Made by a program: the position numbers and the translations under genes
NCBI RefSeq assembly: GCF_000421965.1
Contig: NZ_ATAY01000017.1
Location: 19,030-83,029, forward strand
Direction of reading: 5' to 3'
DNA: 64,000 nt
Source: Ruminiclostridium papyrosolvens C7
GTDB taxonomy: Bacteria > Bacillota > Clostridia > Acetivibrionales > DSM-1351
Shown: one piece after another, positions 11,401-22,100 of the stretch
Layout of the letters: every line of letters begins with the position of its first letter
Position numbering within the stretch: the first letter of the stretch is position 1
Notes under the pieces: generated by a model
Database searches by the model: none
Told to the model about the DNA's origin: nothing
What the model saw: only the letters and a program-made list of their open reading frames with translations

Positions 11401-14400
11401 ACCTTTTCAAAGTGGGTTTTGTCGATATCGCCTTCTAATACAAAAATCCCTGACATGTTATATGTTGTCAGTGAGGGGTCGTATTGATTAATGAAGTATA
11501 GTCTTTTTTGTGCAGAAGATAATGCATAATGTTCTTTTTCCTCGACTTTGTTTATTGGGATATATGCTTTTTTATCAGAAGCTGTTAAATAAGCTCCCAG
11601 TTTCTCTATTGTTGAAAATTTGAAAAAGTCCGTCAATGGCAATTCCACTTCGAATTTTTTATATATATTGTTTATAACCGTAATTGCTTTGAGGGAATCC
11701 CCACCCAATTCAAAGAAATCGTCTAGTATGCCTACCTCACTGATTCTGAACAAGTCTTTCCAGATATCTGCAAGTTCTTTTTCAATCTGGCTCTGTGGTT
11801 CAACATAACTGTTGGATAAGGAGGGTCTGGTGTAATAGGTTTTATGTATATTGCTACTTTTTACTGATTCCTCTGAATCAGTGTAATTGGGTTTAACCCA
11901 TTGATTCAATCTTTGCTGCAGGTCTCCGGGCGAGCAAACAATCTGCCCCTGACCCCCAAAAGCCAAAATTCTTTCAAATGCATCGATTGCTTCATTAGGT
12001 GACATTGAAAGTTCAGCAATTGTTGCTCCTATTGTGATTTTTTCATTACTTCCATTATCTTTTTGCCATTCACTCCAGCAAACACTTTTCCAGTTTTTAT
12101 CGCCAAAGCTGTTTATTTTTTGAACAAAATAATCCATAAAAAGGTTAGCAGCTGAATATGCAACATGACCCAAACCTCCAAGTACTGACGCAATGGAAGA
12201 CATTAATACACAAAAGTCCGTTTCTTTGTCTCTGAAAATCCTCTCCATCACCAATAACCCATACACTTTTGAATTAAACTGAGTTTTACATTCAGTTAAA
12301 TCTAAATCGCTAATCAAGCTGAAAGAACTGCCGTCCAGTACTCCTGCGCTATGAATTACACCTGTTATAGCTCCAAACTCTTCTTCTGCCCTGTCAACTA
12401 TATACTTCATTTTATCCTCATCAGAGACATCAGCAGCATCAAATATCAATATGTCTGTTCCATAGTTCTCAAGAGCAAGTATTTTTCTTATTCTGTCGCT
12501 TATTTTATCTTCCTGAGGGTGATTTTCCAACAACCAATCCCATTTTTCCCTTTCAGGGAGAACAGTTCGGCCCGTTAAGACAACCTTTGCTTTATACTCT
12601 TTAACGATATGTTCTGCAAGGGCATATCCCACTCCCCCGAGTCCTCCTGTAATAAGGTATACTCCCTGGGTCTTGAATGGAATTTCCGTATTTACCTGTT
12701 GTTCCAATTTGACCTGTTCATATTTCATAACCCAGCGAAATCCACTTCTATATGCAATTATCCTATCAGGTGATTCAGACAGCAATTCTGCCCCCAATTG
12801 ATTCACAAGATTGCTTCTACCCTTTTTGTGTCCTTCAGGTACAGCTATGTCAATACATCTGCTTTTTATATAGGAGTATTCCTGTGGTATTACTATACTT
12901 GCCGCTAATGCAGTAGCCTTTTCAGGGTATGTTGTTTCCTCACCTGTAACAACATGTACGTTATTTGTTATTACATCAAGTGTTATTTCTTTATGCATTT
13001 CCGATTTTGCCAAGGCTTTTGCAATTTTTAGAATACTGTACAAACCTGCATCCTGGGCGCAGTCAAAACTTGCCATTTGACATTCCTCTGTGCCAATACT
13101 GTCTACTCCCCAAAAATGTGCTATTTTCTCAATTGTTATTCCGGTAGCTGTAATTTCATTAAATAGTCTTTCGTAATCACCGTTTTGTGTAGGGTCGATT
13201 ATGAAGCTGCTTTTATCTACTCTTTCATAGGCTTTTCCCTTGGTCACTGTAACAACATTAATTTCTTTTTTTGTAAAGTCATTAATTATTTCATCAGAAA
13301 CTCCAAGAGTATCCCTAAATATGAGCCACTGTGAACTATTTGATTTACCCTTGTATCCGGGTGTAGAACGAACCCATTGTGGTACATAGAACCATTCTTC
13401 AATATTTTCTTTTTTATATAATGAGATTGTTTTTTCGTTTCTGAAAACATCTTTTGGATTACTGTCTATCCAGAATCTCTTACCTTCAAAAGGGTAAGTG
13501 GGTAAATTTACATGCTGCCTTTTCTCTGCTCCATAGAAGTTCTTCCAATTGATTTTTATACCGCATCTCCATAATTGTGCCAGCTTGTTTAGCAGAAAAT
13601 AGATGTCAGATTTACCGTCATGTTGAACTCGTACCGTATTCAGAATCCTTTCAGGCTCTTTCTCAATAAATCTATTCAGCAGAACACTTAAATCCCTACC
13701 TGGGCCTACTTCAATAAATACAGTATCAGAGTCTTCCAGAAGCTTTTCCATACCGTCTGAAAACCTGATTGGCTGAATCAAATGTCTTGCCCAGTACTCC
13801 GGATCTATAACCTGCTCCCCGGTTATCCAAGTTCCGGTCAAGCCTGAAATATAAGGAATAGAGTGTTTATTTAAAGTTATACTTTGAACTTTTCTTTTGA
13901 ACTCTTCCACAATTGGAGCCAGTTCTGGGGAATGCATTGCATATGATACAGGTACTTTCATACACAAATATCTTTTTTGCTTCATATACTTGTCAAAGGT
14001 GTCTATTGATTCTGATGAACCTGATACAATACAGGAAAAACCGTTTATTATTGCAATAGAAACCTTTAATGTATCAGAATAATTAAACTCATTTATCAAG
14101 GGCATCAATTCTGTTTCAGTTAGTGGTACACTTAACATAGCTCCCGTATTAAGTGATTTCATGAGCTTTCCGCGAGCCACAATTAATTCCAGAGCATCTT
14201 CTAAAGAAAATACCCCTGAAATCAGAGCTGCGGTATATTCACCAAAGCTGTAACCAATCATGGCGTCAGGCTTTATACCCCAATGAATTAAAAGTTTGGT
14301 AAGGGAATATTCAAATACAAAAATCACAAGCTGAGTTAATTCCGTTTGGTTTATTTTTTGTTGTGCTTCCTGTTCCTTTTCTTTAACGGGATATAAAACA

Positions 14401-16127
14401 TCCTTTACATCAAAATCAATAAGACCTTTTAAAATTACCCTGCAACTGTCAAATGCCATTCTGAATACAGGTTCTTTCTCATACAATTCCAAGCCCATAC
14501 TAACGTATTGAGAACCTTGCCCGGCAAACATGAAAATGACAGATTTTTTGTCCTTTTCTGAATAGAAAGTCTTTATATTTCTATTGTCTTTAGCTTTTAA
14601 AGCATCAATTGCATTATTTATTCCATTGAACACAAGAGTTCTGCGATATTTAAACAGTTTACGGCCGGTATGTAAGGTATAGGCTACATCAGCAGGATTT
14701 GCATCTGGGTTTGCCTCCAAATAATGTGCCAGATTGTCAGTCATCATGTCTAGTGCCTGAGGACTTCTGGCAGAAAGTGCCAGCATATTCCACTTTTCCT
14801 CCTGCTGAGGCTCGGTTAATGCTTCTGGAGCCTCCTCCAGCACGATATGGGCATTTGTTCCACCGATACCGAAAGAACTGACTCCCGCCCTTAGCTGTGT
14901 GTCTCCCTTTTTCCAATCTATTAATTCCTTATTAATATAAAAAGGACTGTTTTCCAAATTTAGTTGTGAATTAGGTGTATTAAAATTAACAACAGGGGGA
15001 ATAAGCTTATGCTTTAACATTAATGCGGTTTTAATAAAACCCGCAACACCCGCTGCAAAATCAAGATGCCCTACACTGCTTTTGATGGTACCTAAAGCAC
15101 AGTAGTTTTTCTCCTGTTTTCCAAAAGCCTGCCTCAATGCCTCTATTTCAACCACATCTCCCAATTTGGTACCAGTTCCATGGGTTTCTATGTATGATAT
15201 GGTTGAAGGTTCCACCTCGGCAACCCGGTGGGCCAACCTTATTACCTCCGACTGACCTTCTATGCTTGGTGCCGTATACCCAACTTTTCTATTTCCATCA
15301 TTATTTATAGCAGAACCCTTTATAACCGCATATATATCGTCGCCGTCATTAAGAGCATCTTCCAGTAGTTTCAGGGCAACAACACCTGCTCCGCTACCCT
15401 CTACAAAGCCGGAGCCTGCTTCATCAAAAGCCCTGCAATGTCCATCAGAAGACATAACCATATCCTTCTCGTACATATAGCCTTTTTTTAGGGGAAGTGA
15501 TATTGTAACTCCTCCTGCCAGAGCGATATCACATTCACCGCTCAAAAGTGCCTGACAAGCCATATGTATTCCTACAAGAGAAGTTGAACAAGCCGTTGAT
15601 AAATCTATTACCGGGCCTTTCAAGTTTAGTTTATAGGCAATTTGCGTGGCTATGAAATCCTTATTATTCAGCAAAAAAGTCCCGAACCCTTCTGAAACGC
15701 TGTCATCCTTTGAAAATGACGAAACAATCTGCCAGTACAAATTATCAGAGGCTCCCACATACAAGCCGATAGGTTTTTTATAGGTTTCCGGGTTATAGCC
15801 TGCGTCTTCAAGAGCTCCCCACACAACCTCATGCAATATTCGTATTTGTGGGTCCATTACTAATGCTTCAATATTGCTGTAACCAAAAAAATCGTTATCG
15901 AACTTTTCTGCTTCTTCCAAATGTCCATGGGCTTTGATATAATTGGGGTTTTGTATTTCGTGAATATCTATTCCCGCTGATAATAATTCTTCTTGGCTGA
16001 AAAAAGTTATACATTCTTTTCCGGCCTTTAAATTATCCCACAATTCAGATATATTACCGGCCCTCGGAAATCTTCCGCTCATACCTATAACAGCTATTTC
16101 ATTTCCTGAATATTCAACCTTGTTCAT
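2475..16127 (-). CDS. Hybrid PKS-NRPS megasynthase: KS-AT-KR-ACP-C-A(Ser)-PCP-E-C-A(Gly)-PCP-C
   Basis: 4550 aa with AGGAG before ATG. KS: Cys about 181 in TACSTSL, His in ETHGTGT and SVGHLD. AT: active Ser about 626 in GYSFGE, with YAMHS in the specificity loop. KR: GGLGGVG about 1162, with Ser and Tyr in the MSSIASVLGG...AYSAAN region. ACP: Ser in GGDSLKA about 1476. C: HHIISDG about 1659. A1: code residues D-V-W-H-I-S-L-I-D match Ser. PCP about 2522. E: HHLVVDG about 2704, so D-Ser is predicted. C: HHILMDG about 3186, DCL-type by position after E. A2: code D-I-L-Q-I-G-V-V-W is close to the Gly code DILQLGLIW. PCP about 4040. Terminal C: HHIITDA about 4226, where Ala replaces the motif Gly. 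No thioesterase. The acidic tail DIDFDFDN probably docks to the next protein. It adds a reduced ketide, D-Ser and Gly to the chain from the 23965 protein. Confidence 0.95.
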   Translation of the reverse strand: MNKVEYSGNEIAVIGMSGRFPRAGNISELWDNLKAGKECITFFSQEELLSAGIDIHEIQNPNYIKAHGHLEEAEKFDNDFFGYSNIEALVMDPQIRILHEVVWGALEDAGYNPETYKKPIGLYVGASDNLYWQIVSSFSKDDSVSEGFGTFLLNNKDFIATQIAYKLNLKGPVIDLSTACSTSLVGIHMACQALLSGECDIALAGGVTISLPLKKGYMYEKDMVMSSDGHCRAFDEAGSGFVEGSGAGVVALKLLEDALNDGDDIYAVIKGSAINNDGNRKVGYTAPSIEGQSEVIRLAHRVAEVEPSTISYIETHGTGTKLGDVVEIEALRQAFGKQEKNYCALGTIKSSVGHLDFAAGVAGFIKTALMLKHKLIPPVVNFNTPNSQLNLENSPFYINKELIDWKKGDTQLRAGVSSFGIGGTNAHIVLEEAPEALTEPQQEEKWNMLALSARSPQALDMMTDNLAHYLEANPDANPADVAYTLHTGRKLFKYRRTLVFNGINNAIDALKAKDNRNIKTFYSEKDKKSVIFMFAGQGSQYVSMGLELYEKEPVFRMAFDSCRVILKGLIDFDVKDVLYPVKEKEQEAQQKINQTELTQLVIFVFEYSLTKLLIHWGIKPDAMIGYSFGEYTAALISGVFSLEDALELIVARGKLMKSLNTGAMLSVPLTETELMPLINEFNYSDTLKVSIAIINGFSCIVSGSSESIDTFDKYMKQKRYLCMKVPVSYAMHSPELAPIVEEFKRKVQSITLNKHSIPYISGLTGTWITGEQVIDPEYWARHLIQPIRFSDGMEKLLEDSDTVFIEVGPGRDLSVLLNRFIEKEPERILNTVRVQHDGKSDIYFLLNKLAQLWRCGIKINWKNFYGAEKRQHVNLPTYPFEGKRFWIDSNPKDVFRNEKTISLYKKENIEEWFYVPQWVRSTPGYKGKSNSSQWLIFRDTLGVSDEIINDFTKKEINVVTVTKGKAYERVDKSSFIIDPTQNGDYERLFNEITATGITIEKIAHFWGVDSIGTEECQMASFDCAQDAGLYSILKIAKALAKSEMHKEITLDVITNNVHVVTGEETTYPEKATALAASIVIPQEYSYIKSRCIDIAVPEGHKKGRSNLVNQLGAELLSESPDRIIAYRSGFRWVMKYEQVKLEQQVNTEIPFKTQGVYLITGGLGGVGYALAEHIVKEYKAKVVLTGRTVLPEREKWDWLLENHPQEDKISDRIRKILALENYGTDILIFDAADVSDEDKMKYIVDRAEEEFGAITGVIHSAGVLDGSSFSLISDLDLTECKTQFNSKVYGLLVMERIFRDKETDFCVLMSSIASVLGGLGHVAYSAANLFMDYFVQKINSFGDKNWKSVCWSEWQKDNGSNEKITIGATIAELSMSPNEAIDAFERILAFGGQGQIVCSPGDLQQRLNQWVKPNYTDSEESVKSSNIHKTYYTRPSLSNSYVEPQSQIEKELADIWKDLFRISEVGILDDFFELGGDSLKAITVINNIYKKFEVELPLTDFFKFSTIEKLGAYLTASDKKAYIPINKVEEKEHYALSSAQKRLYFINQYDPSLTTYNMSGIFVLEGDIDKTHFEKVFNCLIERHDSLRTSFIMKESEPVQIIHNHIDFKIEFHECNENQVDNIIDDFIKPFDLSKAPLIRVALIRLTDGKYIFIYDMHHIISDGVSMNVLINDFISLYNGEKLKPLKMQYRDFSEWQNNLYKENVDNAQEKYWLNRFSGEIPVLNMPTDYNRPAVQSYEGAHTYFVLDKSRTGKLNDLAAENGVTLFMVLLAAYNVLLNRYTGQEEIIVGTPVAGRQHADLQDIIGVFVNTLPLLNLPKGSKSFVQFLEEVKQSTLDAFDNQSYQFEQLVDKLNIPKDISRNPLFDTMLVLQNTGNMLDTLNASGKLRFSEYSHKNNMSKFDIMLTAFEDKGEITFEFEYSTMLFKQDTIDNLSKHFINILEDICEAPHKELREIKILSKEEQDIITNTFNATACDYIKDKNVIDVFEENAALIPQNIAVIFNDKSWTYAELNERSNQLAHYLRSLGIGNDTIVGLMVRRSFEMMVGIYAILKAGGAYLPIDPEYPQARINYMINDSGIEYILTDRNTVVSPDIKGKIVYLDDDYSKESKTNPINITQPNSLAYVIYTSGSTGNPKGAMIEHTSLMNRLIWMEKNTPINQGDVVLQKTTFSFDVSVWEILWWGMQGAVVCLLENEGEKNPQSIVEAIYNNKVTTLHFVPSMFNAFLSYLDTCSEAYKLNSLKYIITSGEALTLDMVNRFNYVFRNNTGVRLVNLYGPTEATIDVSYFNCPRDTTGIQSIPIGKPIDNIRLYITNKDGCLQPTGVSGELCIGGVGLARGYLNKELLTKEKFIFNPYLDGERLYKTGDLAKWNEDGNIEFLGRIDNQVKIRGFRIELGEIESALRKINGITDSVVIDVDDETGKSLCAYIVTGKEISPNHLRTALGGVLPDYMVPSYYVTIEKIPLTANGKLDRKALPKPNKVLVRKTYVPPENNTQMVLCKIWGDVLGIDRVGTLDNFFEIGGDSIKALQILARLYQHGLQFTIKNLFKYPTVKELSSHVKSVVYETGKVFEAGELPLTPIQKFFFKKSGEHNQHFNQSVMIFNKDEFSVEALKNALTGIIKHHDAIRMVYNIQGNKIIQYNDDESANLYDFYEYTLNDSEYIKAIEEKCELLQGSINLSTGPLVKIGLFHTLAGKYLAIIIHHLVVDGVSWRILLEDLKLAYDQSLKGNKIVLPSKTASFQQWAKELKEYADSESVYRSVQYWRDILNVSIPKLPRDFETSEIRKNKYRESVSITFTSDETNDLLKNVHNTYHTKIEDILLAGLGMALKSWSGNDKALIALEGHGREELFQDLPIARTVGWFTSLYPVLLDMGSVNKISYYLRMIKENLRKIPHGGIEFGLYQYIRNRGEEEQSFESLEPEIMFNYLGQFDKELVSDYFEVVQQSCGKEVSLEGTPWYSLDINCITIGGCLKVTASFDKNEYKSETIGNLMENYKSCLHEIILHCKTQKPELGSPADFKLDMSLESFDKLTESLYANIKWNNEKERKIQDIYKLSPMQEGILFHAVSSNSETYFQQCAFDISGKLEIALLEKGLNEIVKRYDILRTVFVYEGLSNPLQVVLKERMISVLYEDISGMDDHGKHEYYKAFKKLERETGFDVTRDSLIKMSVLYWGDGKYKLIWSFHHILMDGWCLSILFGELLKRYTSFYGKTKLEFPQVTSYRNYIEWLQKNNEISALQYWDKYLQGYNTQALLPQRNKRENQSYRQKQFNMGLDEECVRKIEDMSKKYHVTQNTVIQSVWGILLQKYTGNEDVVFGAVVSGRPAEIENIENMLGLFINTIPVRISTESRTKFSELVMGRQDEALESEQYSYISLSKVQAASELKQGLFDHIIIYENYPMGQNASEAAGYDSTGFIVEGVEAFEQTNYDLNIIVNSANGIGIDFRYNVNVYEEWLIEQLARHFETIIKQVSDNFEITIEDIDLLQEEERQQLLYKFNDTHCDYSRGETIIDLFEKQVELTPEATALIFQNNRLKYKELNERSNRLAHYLRRLGFKPNMVAGIMVKRSFDMLIAIVGILKAGGAYLPIDPELPEERVSYMMEDCYGKFLLVDKQKSISRDFKGQVINIFESENEPYYNPEKVNLPSDLAYVIYTSGSTGKPKGVMIEHRAVNNFITGMSRKMDFSAGKTILALTTISFDIFVLETILALTKGLKVVIADEQSQKDIGMVCELIRKNSIDMVQMTPSRAQLFLSDKKWWNYLTSLKEIIIGGEPFPENLLGYLEGLENVKVYNVYGPTETTVWSTIKELTGQKQVNIGNPIANTQIYILNSKKHLVPKGVKGELYIGGDGLARGYISNNKLTEEKFIQNPFISNERIYKTGDISKWLYNGELQCYGRMDHQIKIMGYRIELGEIEHQISKHELVSDVVVSKITTLSNTDSLVSFIVVKAEGQKEKLINSLNEFLSHSLPAYMIPSKNIVIDSIPRLINGKIDYRALNEIANDFKDVDKKKLPRDEFEQKIYEIWSGILGTNQFDIETSFFYLGGNSLNLMKLVSDLNTAFNVSIPLGTLFTNNTIEMQSAIITKWSPDGSDNIILPAENREYYPLSFAQKGLYILDLLYKDNTMYNITEIVELEGDLDISLIQSIFDNLIVRHESLRTAFISADGVPVQKVMDKVDFQIEFIEKGPENIESTLQKLIRPFNLSKPPLLRVGIVKLENKRHLLVIDMHHIITDAISIGIIIRDFLSIYQQKELPKLKLQYKDYAVWQDSSRFQDKLKKQEVYWLSRFKGVIPQLNLPVDFERPPVQTYGGASVTFELDIEKVSLLRKLCVDLDSTLYTVLLSIFNVFIYKITGQTDIILGTPVSGRTTGDVEHLVGMFVNTVILRNKLERAQSFEKVFSEIKMNTVTAFSNQDYPFNELVKRVCSKRDLSRNPIFNVMFQLQDFEVPNVSVDGLKVKPFERSINSNFDMTFSVTDTGETIKVAIIYNISLFKSETVEKWKTYFIDILNRILADRTIKLTDIQDIKDDNGYKDLRSIESDMEVPFAVDIDFDFDN

Positions 16128-16147
16128 ATTCTATCTCCTAAATAATC

Positions 16148-19100
16148 CTAACAGTCTGAGTTATTCTCAAATTCATCTTTCAACTTGTTCTTTTTGTCCC
16201 GCATTCTTTTTTTGCCTTTTTCAATAGAATTAAATAATTCATTATCTTCTACCGGATTAGTATTTACCGGCTTTTCATCAGCCAGATGACCGGCTAAACT
16301 TTGAACCGTAGTATACTGGAAAAGAACTTCTACCGGTATTTCGATGTTCAGTTCTTCTTTAATCTTTACTCCCAATTGGATTAAGCTTAGTGAATTGCCC
16401 CCCACATCAAAGAAGTTAGCATCCGTACTTATATTTTTTACACAAAGCATATCTTCCCATATCTGCATTATACGCATTTCCATTTCACTTTCAGGTGCAA
16501 TGCAACTGGTTTTGCCCTCTAATTCCTGGCCGTATTTATGAAGGACTTTTTTGTCTATTTTACCGCTGGAGGTTAGAGGAAATTCATCAACACTGTAAAA
16601 CTTTGCTGGAATCATATAATCCGGTAAGTTTTTAAGTAAAAAGCTCTTGAGTTCCTTACTTTTTACAAGCTCATTATATTTAACATAAGCGTTTAGGCCT
16701 GCATTTTCATTATTCCTGTTTACCATAACAACGGCTTCATTTATATTCGGATGACTAATAAGCCTGTTTTCTATTTCTCCAAGTTCTATACGGAATCCCC
16801 TGATTTTTATCTGATCGTCATTACGACCGATATATTCTATATTTCCGTCCTCCAGCCACCTTCCTATATCTCCTGTTTTATACATTCTCAGACCGCTGTT
16901 AAATGGGTCGTTGATGAAGCACCTTGCCGTAAGCTCAGGATTGTTGATGTATCCTTTTCCTACCTGATTACCTGAAATGTATATTTCTCCGTTCACACCA
17001 ACAGGAACAGGCTTTTTGTCTTCATCTAAAATATAAATTTTAGTATTGGGAACAGGTTTCCCTATTGGGATTTTTATGCTTTCCTTGGAAATTTTGCAGT
17101 AAGTTACGTCAATTGCTGCTTCTGTAGGCCCGTATAAATTAATCAATTCAGTTTCTTCATTAAATTTTCTGTAGAACAGGTCTTTGTGATTTGGGGTCAA
17201 AGCCTCTCCGCTGCAAATACACTTACGTAATTTACTTATTACCATGCCTTCAGGAACCACTGAAAGGAAAGCTGAAAGCATAGACGGAACAAAGTGTGTA
17301 ACTGTAATTCCTTTATTATTAATAAGATTAAGAAGGTAATCAGGCTCTTTTTCTCCACCCGGTTTTGCCAGATATATTTTTGCACCAAGTACGAAAGGCA
17401 GAACAATCTCCCAAACAGATACATCAAAGGTGTATGTGGTTTTTTGCAATATGGTATCAAGTTCAGTTATATTACATATATCTGCCATCCATAAAAGTCT
17501 GTTCAAAAGACTTACATGCCGGATTACCACTCCTTTTGGCAATCCGGTAGAGCCGGATGTGTATATGACATATGCCGCATCTTCCGGCTTTACTTCAATA
17601 TATGGATTCTCTGTACTTAATTCATTTAATTCCGGGTTATTAATATTAATAATTTCTCCATCATAGCCGGAACCGATTATATTTTCTGTGTTTGTAATAA
17701 CAATTTTTGCACTGCAATCCTTAAGCATAAATGCTTTTCTATCTTCAGGAGATTTTGGGTCAATAGGCAAATAAGCTCCACCGGCCTTTATAATTCCCCA
17801 GATTGCAATCAGCATATCAATACTGCGTTTGATTTTTATGCCAACTACATCGTTTGCTCTGACACCTTTTTGTATCAATAGATTTGCTAATTGATTAACC
17901 TTTTCATTAAATTCTTTATAGGACATCTGATAATCATCACATAAAATTGCCGCATTATCTCCTTTGGCAAGTGCATTTCTCTCAAGGTAAAAGCTTAATG
18001 ATTTGCTGAAATCGTGCTCTGTGTATGTATCATTAAACTTTTCAAGCACTTTTTGTCTTTCTTTATCTGAAAGTATGTCTATATTTTTTAAGTGTATGTC
18101 CGGCGTTTGTAATATGGTTTTTATAATTATCCTGAAACAGTCGCTGAACCGCTTGATTGTATCAGCCTTAAAAAGGTTTGTGGAATATTCTATATTGAAT
18201 GTTATGTCCCCGTTGTCTTTTTCAAACCCTATAAGGCTTAAATCAAATTTGGAGACTGGCTTTTTAAATGTGTATGGTTTAAAGACCAATCCCGGAATAC
18301 TTGTCTCAGATATTGAATAATTCTGCCATACAAACATTATGTCAAACAGAGGGTTCCTGCTCTTATCCCTTGTAATTGCCAATTTGTCAATCAGGTCTTC
18401 AAATTGATAATCCTGATTGTTAAAAGTGTTTATTATATTCTCTCTGACTTCTTTAAGGAAATCTGTATATCTCTTTTCTTTCTCAGGTAAATTCCTGACA
18501 GGAAGAGTATTTACAAACATCCCGATAATATCTTTCAGTTCATCATATTTTCTGCCTGAAACAGCGGTACCTACAACAATATCAGTGCTGCCGGTTAATT
18601 TGTTCATAAGAATAATGAATGCAGACATAAAAAACATATATAATGTAGCATTTTCATTTCTGCACAGCTCAGCCATTCCATCTATCTCTTGCCCGGAAAT
18701 TGTAAAACTGTGTACATCGCCTTCATATTTTTTTAAATAAGGCCTTTGGAAGTCTACCGGCAGATTTAGTATAGGAGCCTCTTTTTGAAACGTCTCCAGC
18801 CAGTATTTTTCCTGATTCAATAATTCTTCATTTCCCTCAAGCTGACTTTGCCATTCACAGTAATCCTTGTATCGAACCTGCAAATCCTTAATTTCGCGGC
18901 CTGCGTATAAATCCATTATTTGATTTATAAGAATGCCTTCTGATATACCGTCTGTGATTATATGATGAATGTCTAAAATCAAAATATGTTTATTGCTGTT
19001 TATTTCTATTAATCCTATTCTTAATAAGGGTGGTTTACTCAAATCAAAGGGTTGTATAAACTCCGATATTATTTTTTCAACATTCTCTTCAAGAGAATTG

Positions 19101-22100
19101 AAATAACTAATTCCTATATCTGAATCTTCAAATACCTTTTGATATAATTCTCCTTCTCTAAAAACAAAACCGGTTCTTAGTGTTTCATTTTTTAATATTA
19201 TTTTTTTAAATACTCCCTCTAATTTTTTCTTATCAAGAGTACCTTCCAGTACAGCGATTATCGGCTCATTGTATGCTGTAGAATTAAGATTCAGTTGATT
19301 CAATATATAAATTCTCTTTTGTGCCGAGGATGTTTTATAATAATGTTTTACGGGTGCAGCTTTTATTACGGTCTCATAACCATGGCCTGTATCTTCAATC
19401 AGCTTTGCCATTGCCTCAATGGTTGGTTTGTGGAAGAACTCCCCTATGGAGATTTGTGTACCGGTTTCTTTTCGTGTTTTGGCAATCATGCTAATGGCTT
19501 TTAGTGAATCCCCTCCAAGTTCAAAGAAATCATCCCGGATACCTATTTTATCTATGCCGAAGAAATCCTGCCAACTTTGGGCTAACAATCTTTCCTTTTG
19601 ATTTCGTGGTTCTACATAATCCGATAGCAAGTCAGGCCGGGATTTTACAATTTTCTGTACACTGTTGTCAATGTCCTCAGGTATTGTATCCAAATGAAGC
19701 CATTTACTGCTTCTCTTCTGAATACTCCCTGATGAAATTATTATTTGGTTGGCACATTGCAACGACATAAGCTGTTCAAAAGAGGCTATCCCTTCTTCAA
19801 GGTTCATTGCATATGCTATTCTATTAATACCAAGGTTTGTGGCACTAGACTTTTCTTCCTTTTCAAATAGCCAGGTCTCCCAATTGACACTTATCCAATT
19901 GAGGTTTCCTACACTTCTATTCATCTGAGCAAAATAATCCATATAAATATTTGCTGCTGCATAAGCCGTGTCACCAAGCCCCCCCAATATACTGGAGAGT
20001 GATGAAGTTAAGAGGCATAAATCCAGATTTTTATTTCTAAAAATTTTATCTATAACTATGAGTCCATAGACTTTGCTCCTGAACTGGGTTTCAAAATCCT
20101 CTTCATCCATTTCTTTTGCAGCCTTTGCATTTTTTCCTACAACACCTGCTGTATGGATTACACCATTAATCTCACCTGTTTTTTTCTCGATATCCTTTAC
20201 AATTTCCAGTACCTTGTCGTAATCTGAAATGTCCTGTGAATAATAAAGTATCGTACCTCCTAAATCTTCAAGTACTTTTAATTTTTTTAATTTACCAGCC
20301 AATTCATCGTTACTCTCTACAATGTATTTATCCCATTCATCTCTTTCAGGAATCAGAGTTTTGCCTATTATGGCAACTTTCGCATTATAAGAAGTAATCA
20401 GATATTTTGCCAGATTAAATCCCAGATCACCAAGTCCCCCTGATATGAGGTAAACTCCTTTAGCTTTCAAATATTTGTTTATACCGCTGTATTCCTTTAA
20501 ATCCAGCTGTTCAAAATATTGTACCCATCGGCGTTTTCCTCTGTACGCTATTACTCTTTCGCCTATAGGAGCATTTATCTCATTCACTAACTGCTTTGCA
20601 ATAAAATCTGTTGATTTGTTATTTAAGCTTCCAAACTCAAGGTCTATACATGTACAGCCAATGTTCAGATATTCCTGAGAAATGACTTTTGCAGTTGAAA
20701 GAAGTGTTGCATTTTCCGGTTCTATACACTCCTGTCCGGTGATTTCATGAAGGTTGGAGGTAATTATGTATATGTTGGTTTTATTGCCCCTGTTATATTT
20801 GTCTGCCCCTTTTACAATATTCAGCAAACTATATAACCCGGTTCTTTGCGCACTGTCAAACCTCTTTTTTAAATCCTCTTCATGTGTTGTGTTACTTTCC
20901 AAAGACCACATATGTATAATTGTGTCCGGGTTTAATTTGTCATCCTTTAGTTCCCTGAACAAACATTCGTAATTGTCTGAATCAAAAGCATTCAGCATAT
21001 AAGAGCATGGGTCAATTTTCTTAAAAACTTCGCCAAGTGTAATTTCTATCACTTTACAATTCTTCTCATGCAACACTTCCGAAATTCTTAACTCCAGACT
21101 GTACTTGGAAGTATGAAATAATAAAACCACAGGTTCGTTATGATTACTCCCGTCATTTTCGATTAGGGGTACATTTCTCCATGAAGGTACATAAAACCAA
21201 TCCTTCAATGAAGGTTCTTTATATATATCCGTATTATCTGTCATTTCACTGTTTGAAACCTGTACGTACTCATTATCAGGCCAATACGGTTGGCTTTCAA
21301 AGGGATATGTCGGCAAGGGTATGCGCCTTCTCTTTTCGTCCTTGTAAAAATTATGCCAGTTAATATTAATACCCCTAAGCCATAGTCTGCCAATCCTGTT
21401 CAAAACAAAGAATATATCAGATATTTCACTATTTTCGGTTTTAATAAGATCAGTGACTGTAACTCCGTTAAATTCTTTTTTGCCGTTTGTAATAATAGAA
21501 TGAACCAGTAAGGCTAAATCACGTCCGGGGCCGATTTCCATGAATACACAGTTTTGCTCTTTTAATATCTCCTTGATTCCATCTGAAAAATTTACAGTCT
21601 CTCTTATTTGTCTTACCCAGTAAGCCGGTTCCGATACCTCATTATTTTCAACCAATCTGCCTGTCACATTTGAAATTAAAGGGTATACCGGGGGCGAGAA
21701 AACAATCCCCTTAAGTCCTTCCCTATATTCATCCAGTATACAGTCCAAAAGATGTGAATGTGCCGCATGGGTGCTCTTCAACGGCATACAGATTATGCGT
21801 CTGTTTGCCATTTCTCTGCTGAGGGCTTCAATTTTTTCAGTTTTTCCGGAAATAACACAGGAAAGACCATTATCTATAGCCAATGACAGCTCTGAATCCA
21901 TAAAAGGCATAATCTCTTCTTTTGATAAAGGTACACTTAGCATCATGCCTTTACACGTTTTATTTATGAGTTTACCCCTTAACGTAACAAGCTTTAACGC
22001 ATCTTCAAGTGTAAATACCTTTGCTATACACGCTGCCGTAATTTCTCCCAAACTATAGCCAATCAGCATATTGGGCTTAATCCCCCAACTTATCAAAAGC

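Noticed and set aside
1..16127. A terminal thioesterase or reductase domain releasing the product
   Set aside because: None was found in any megasynthase in the window; release must be encoded beyond the left edge or by another protein.
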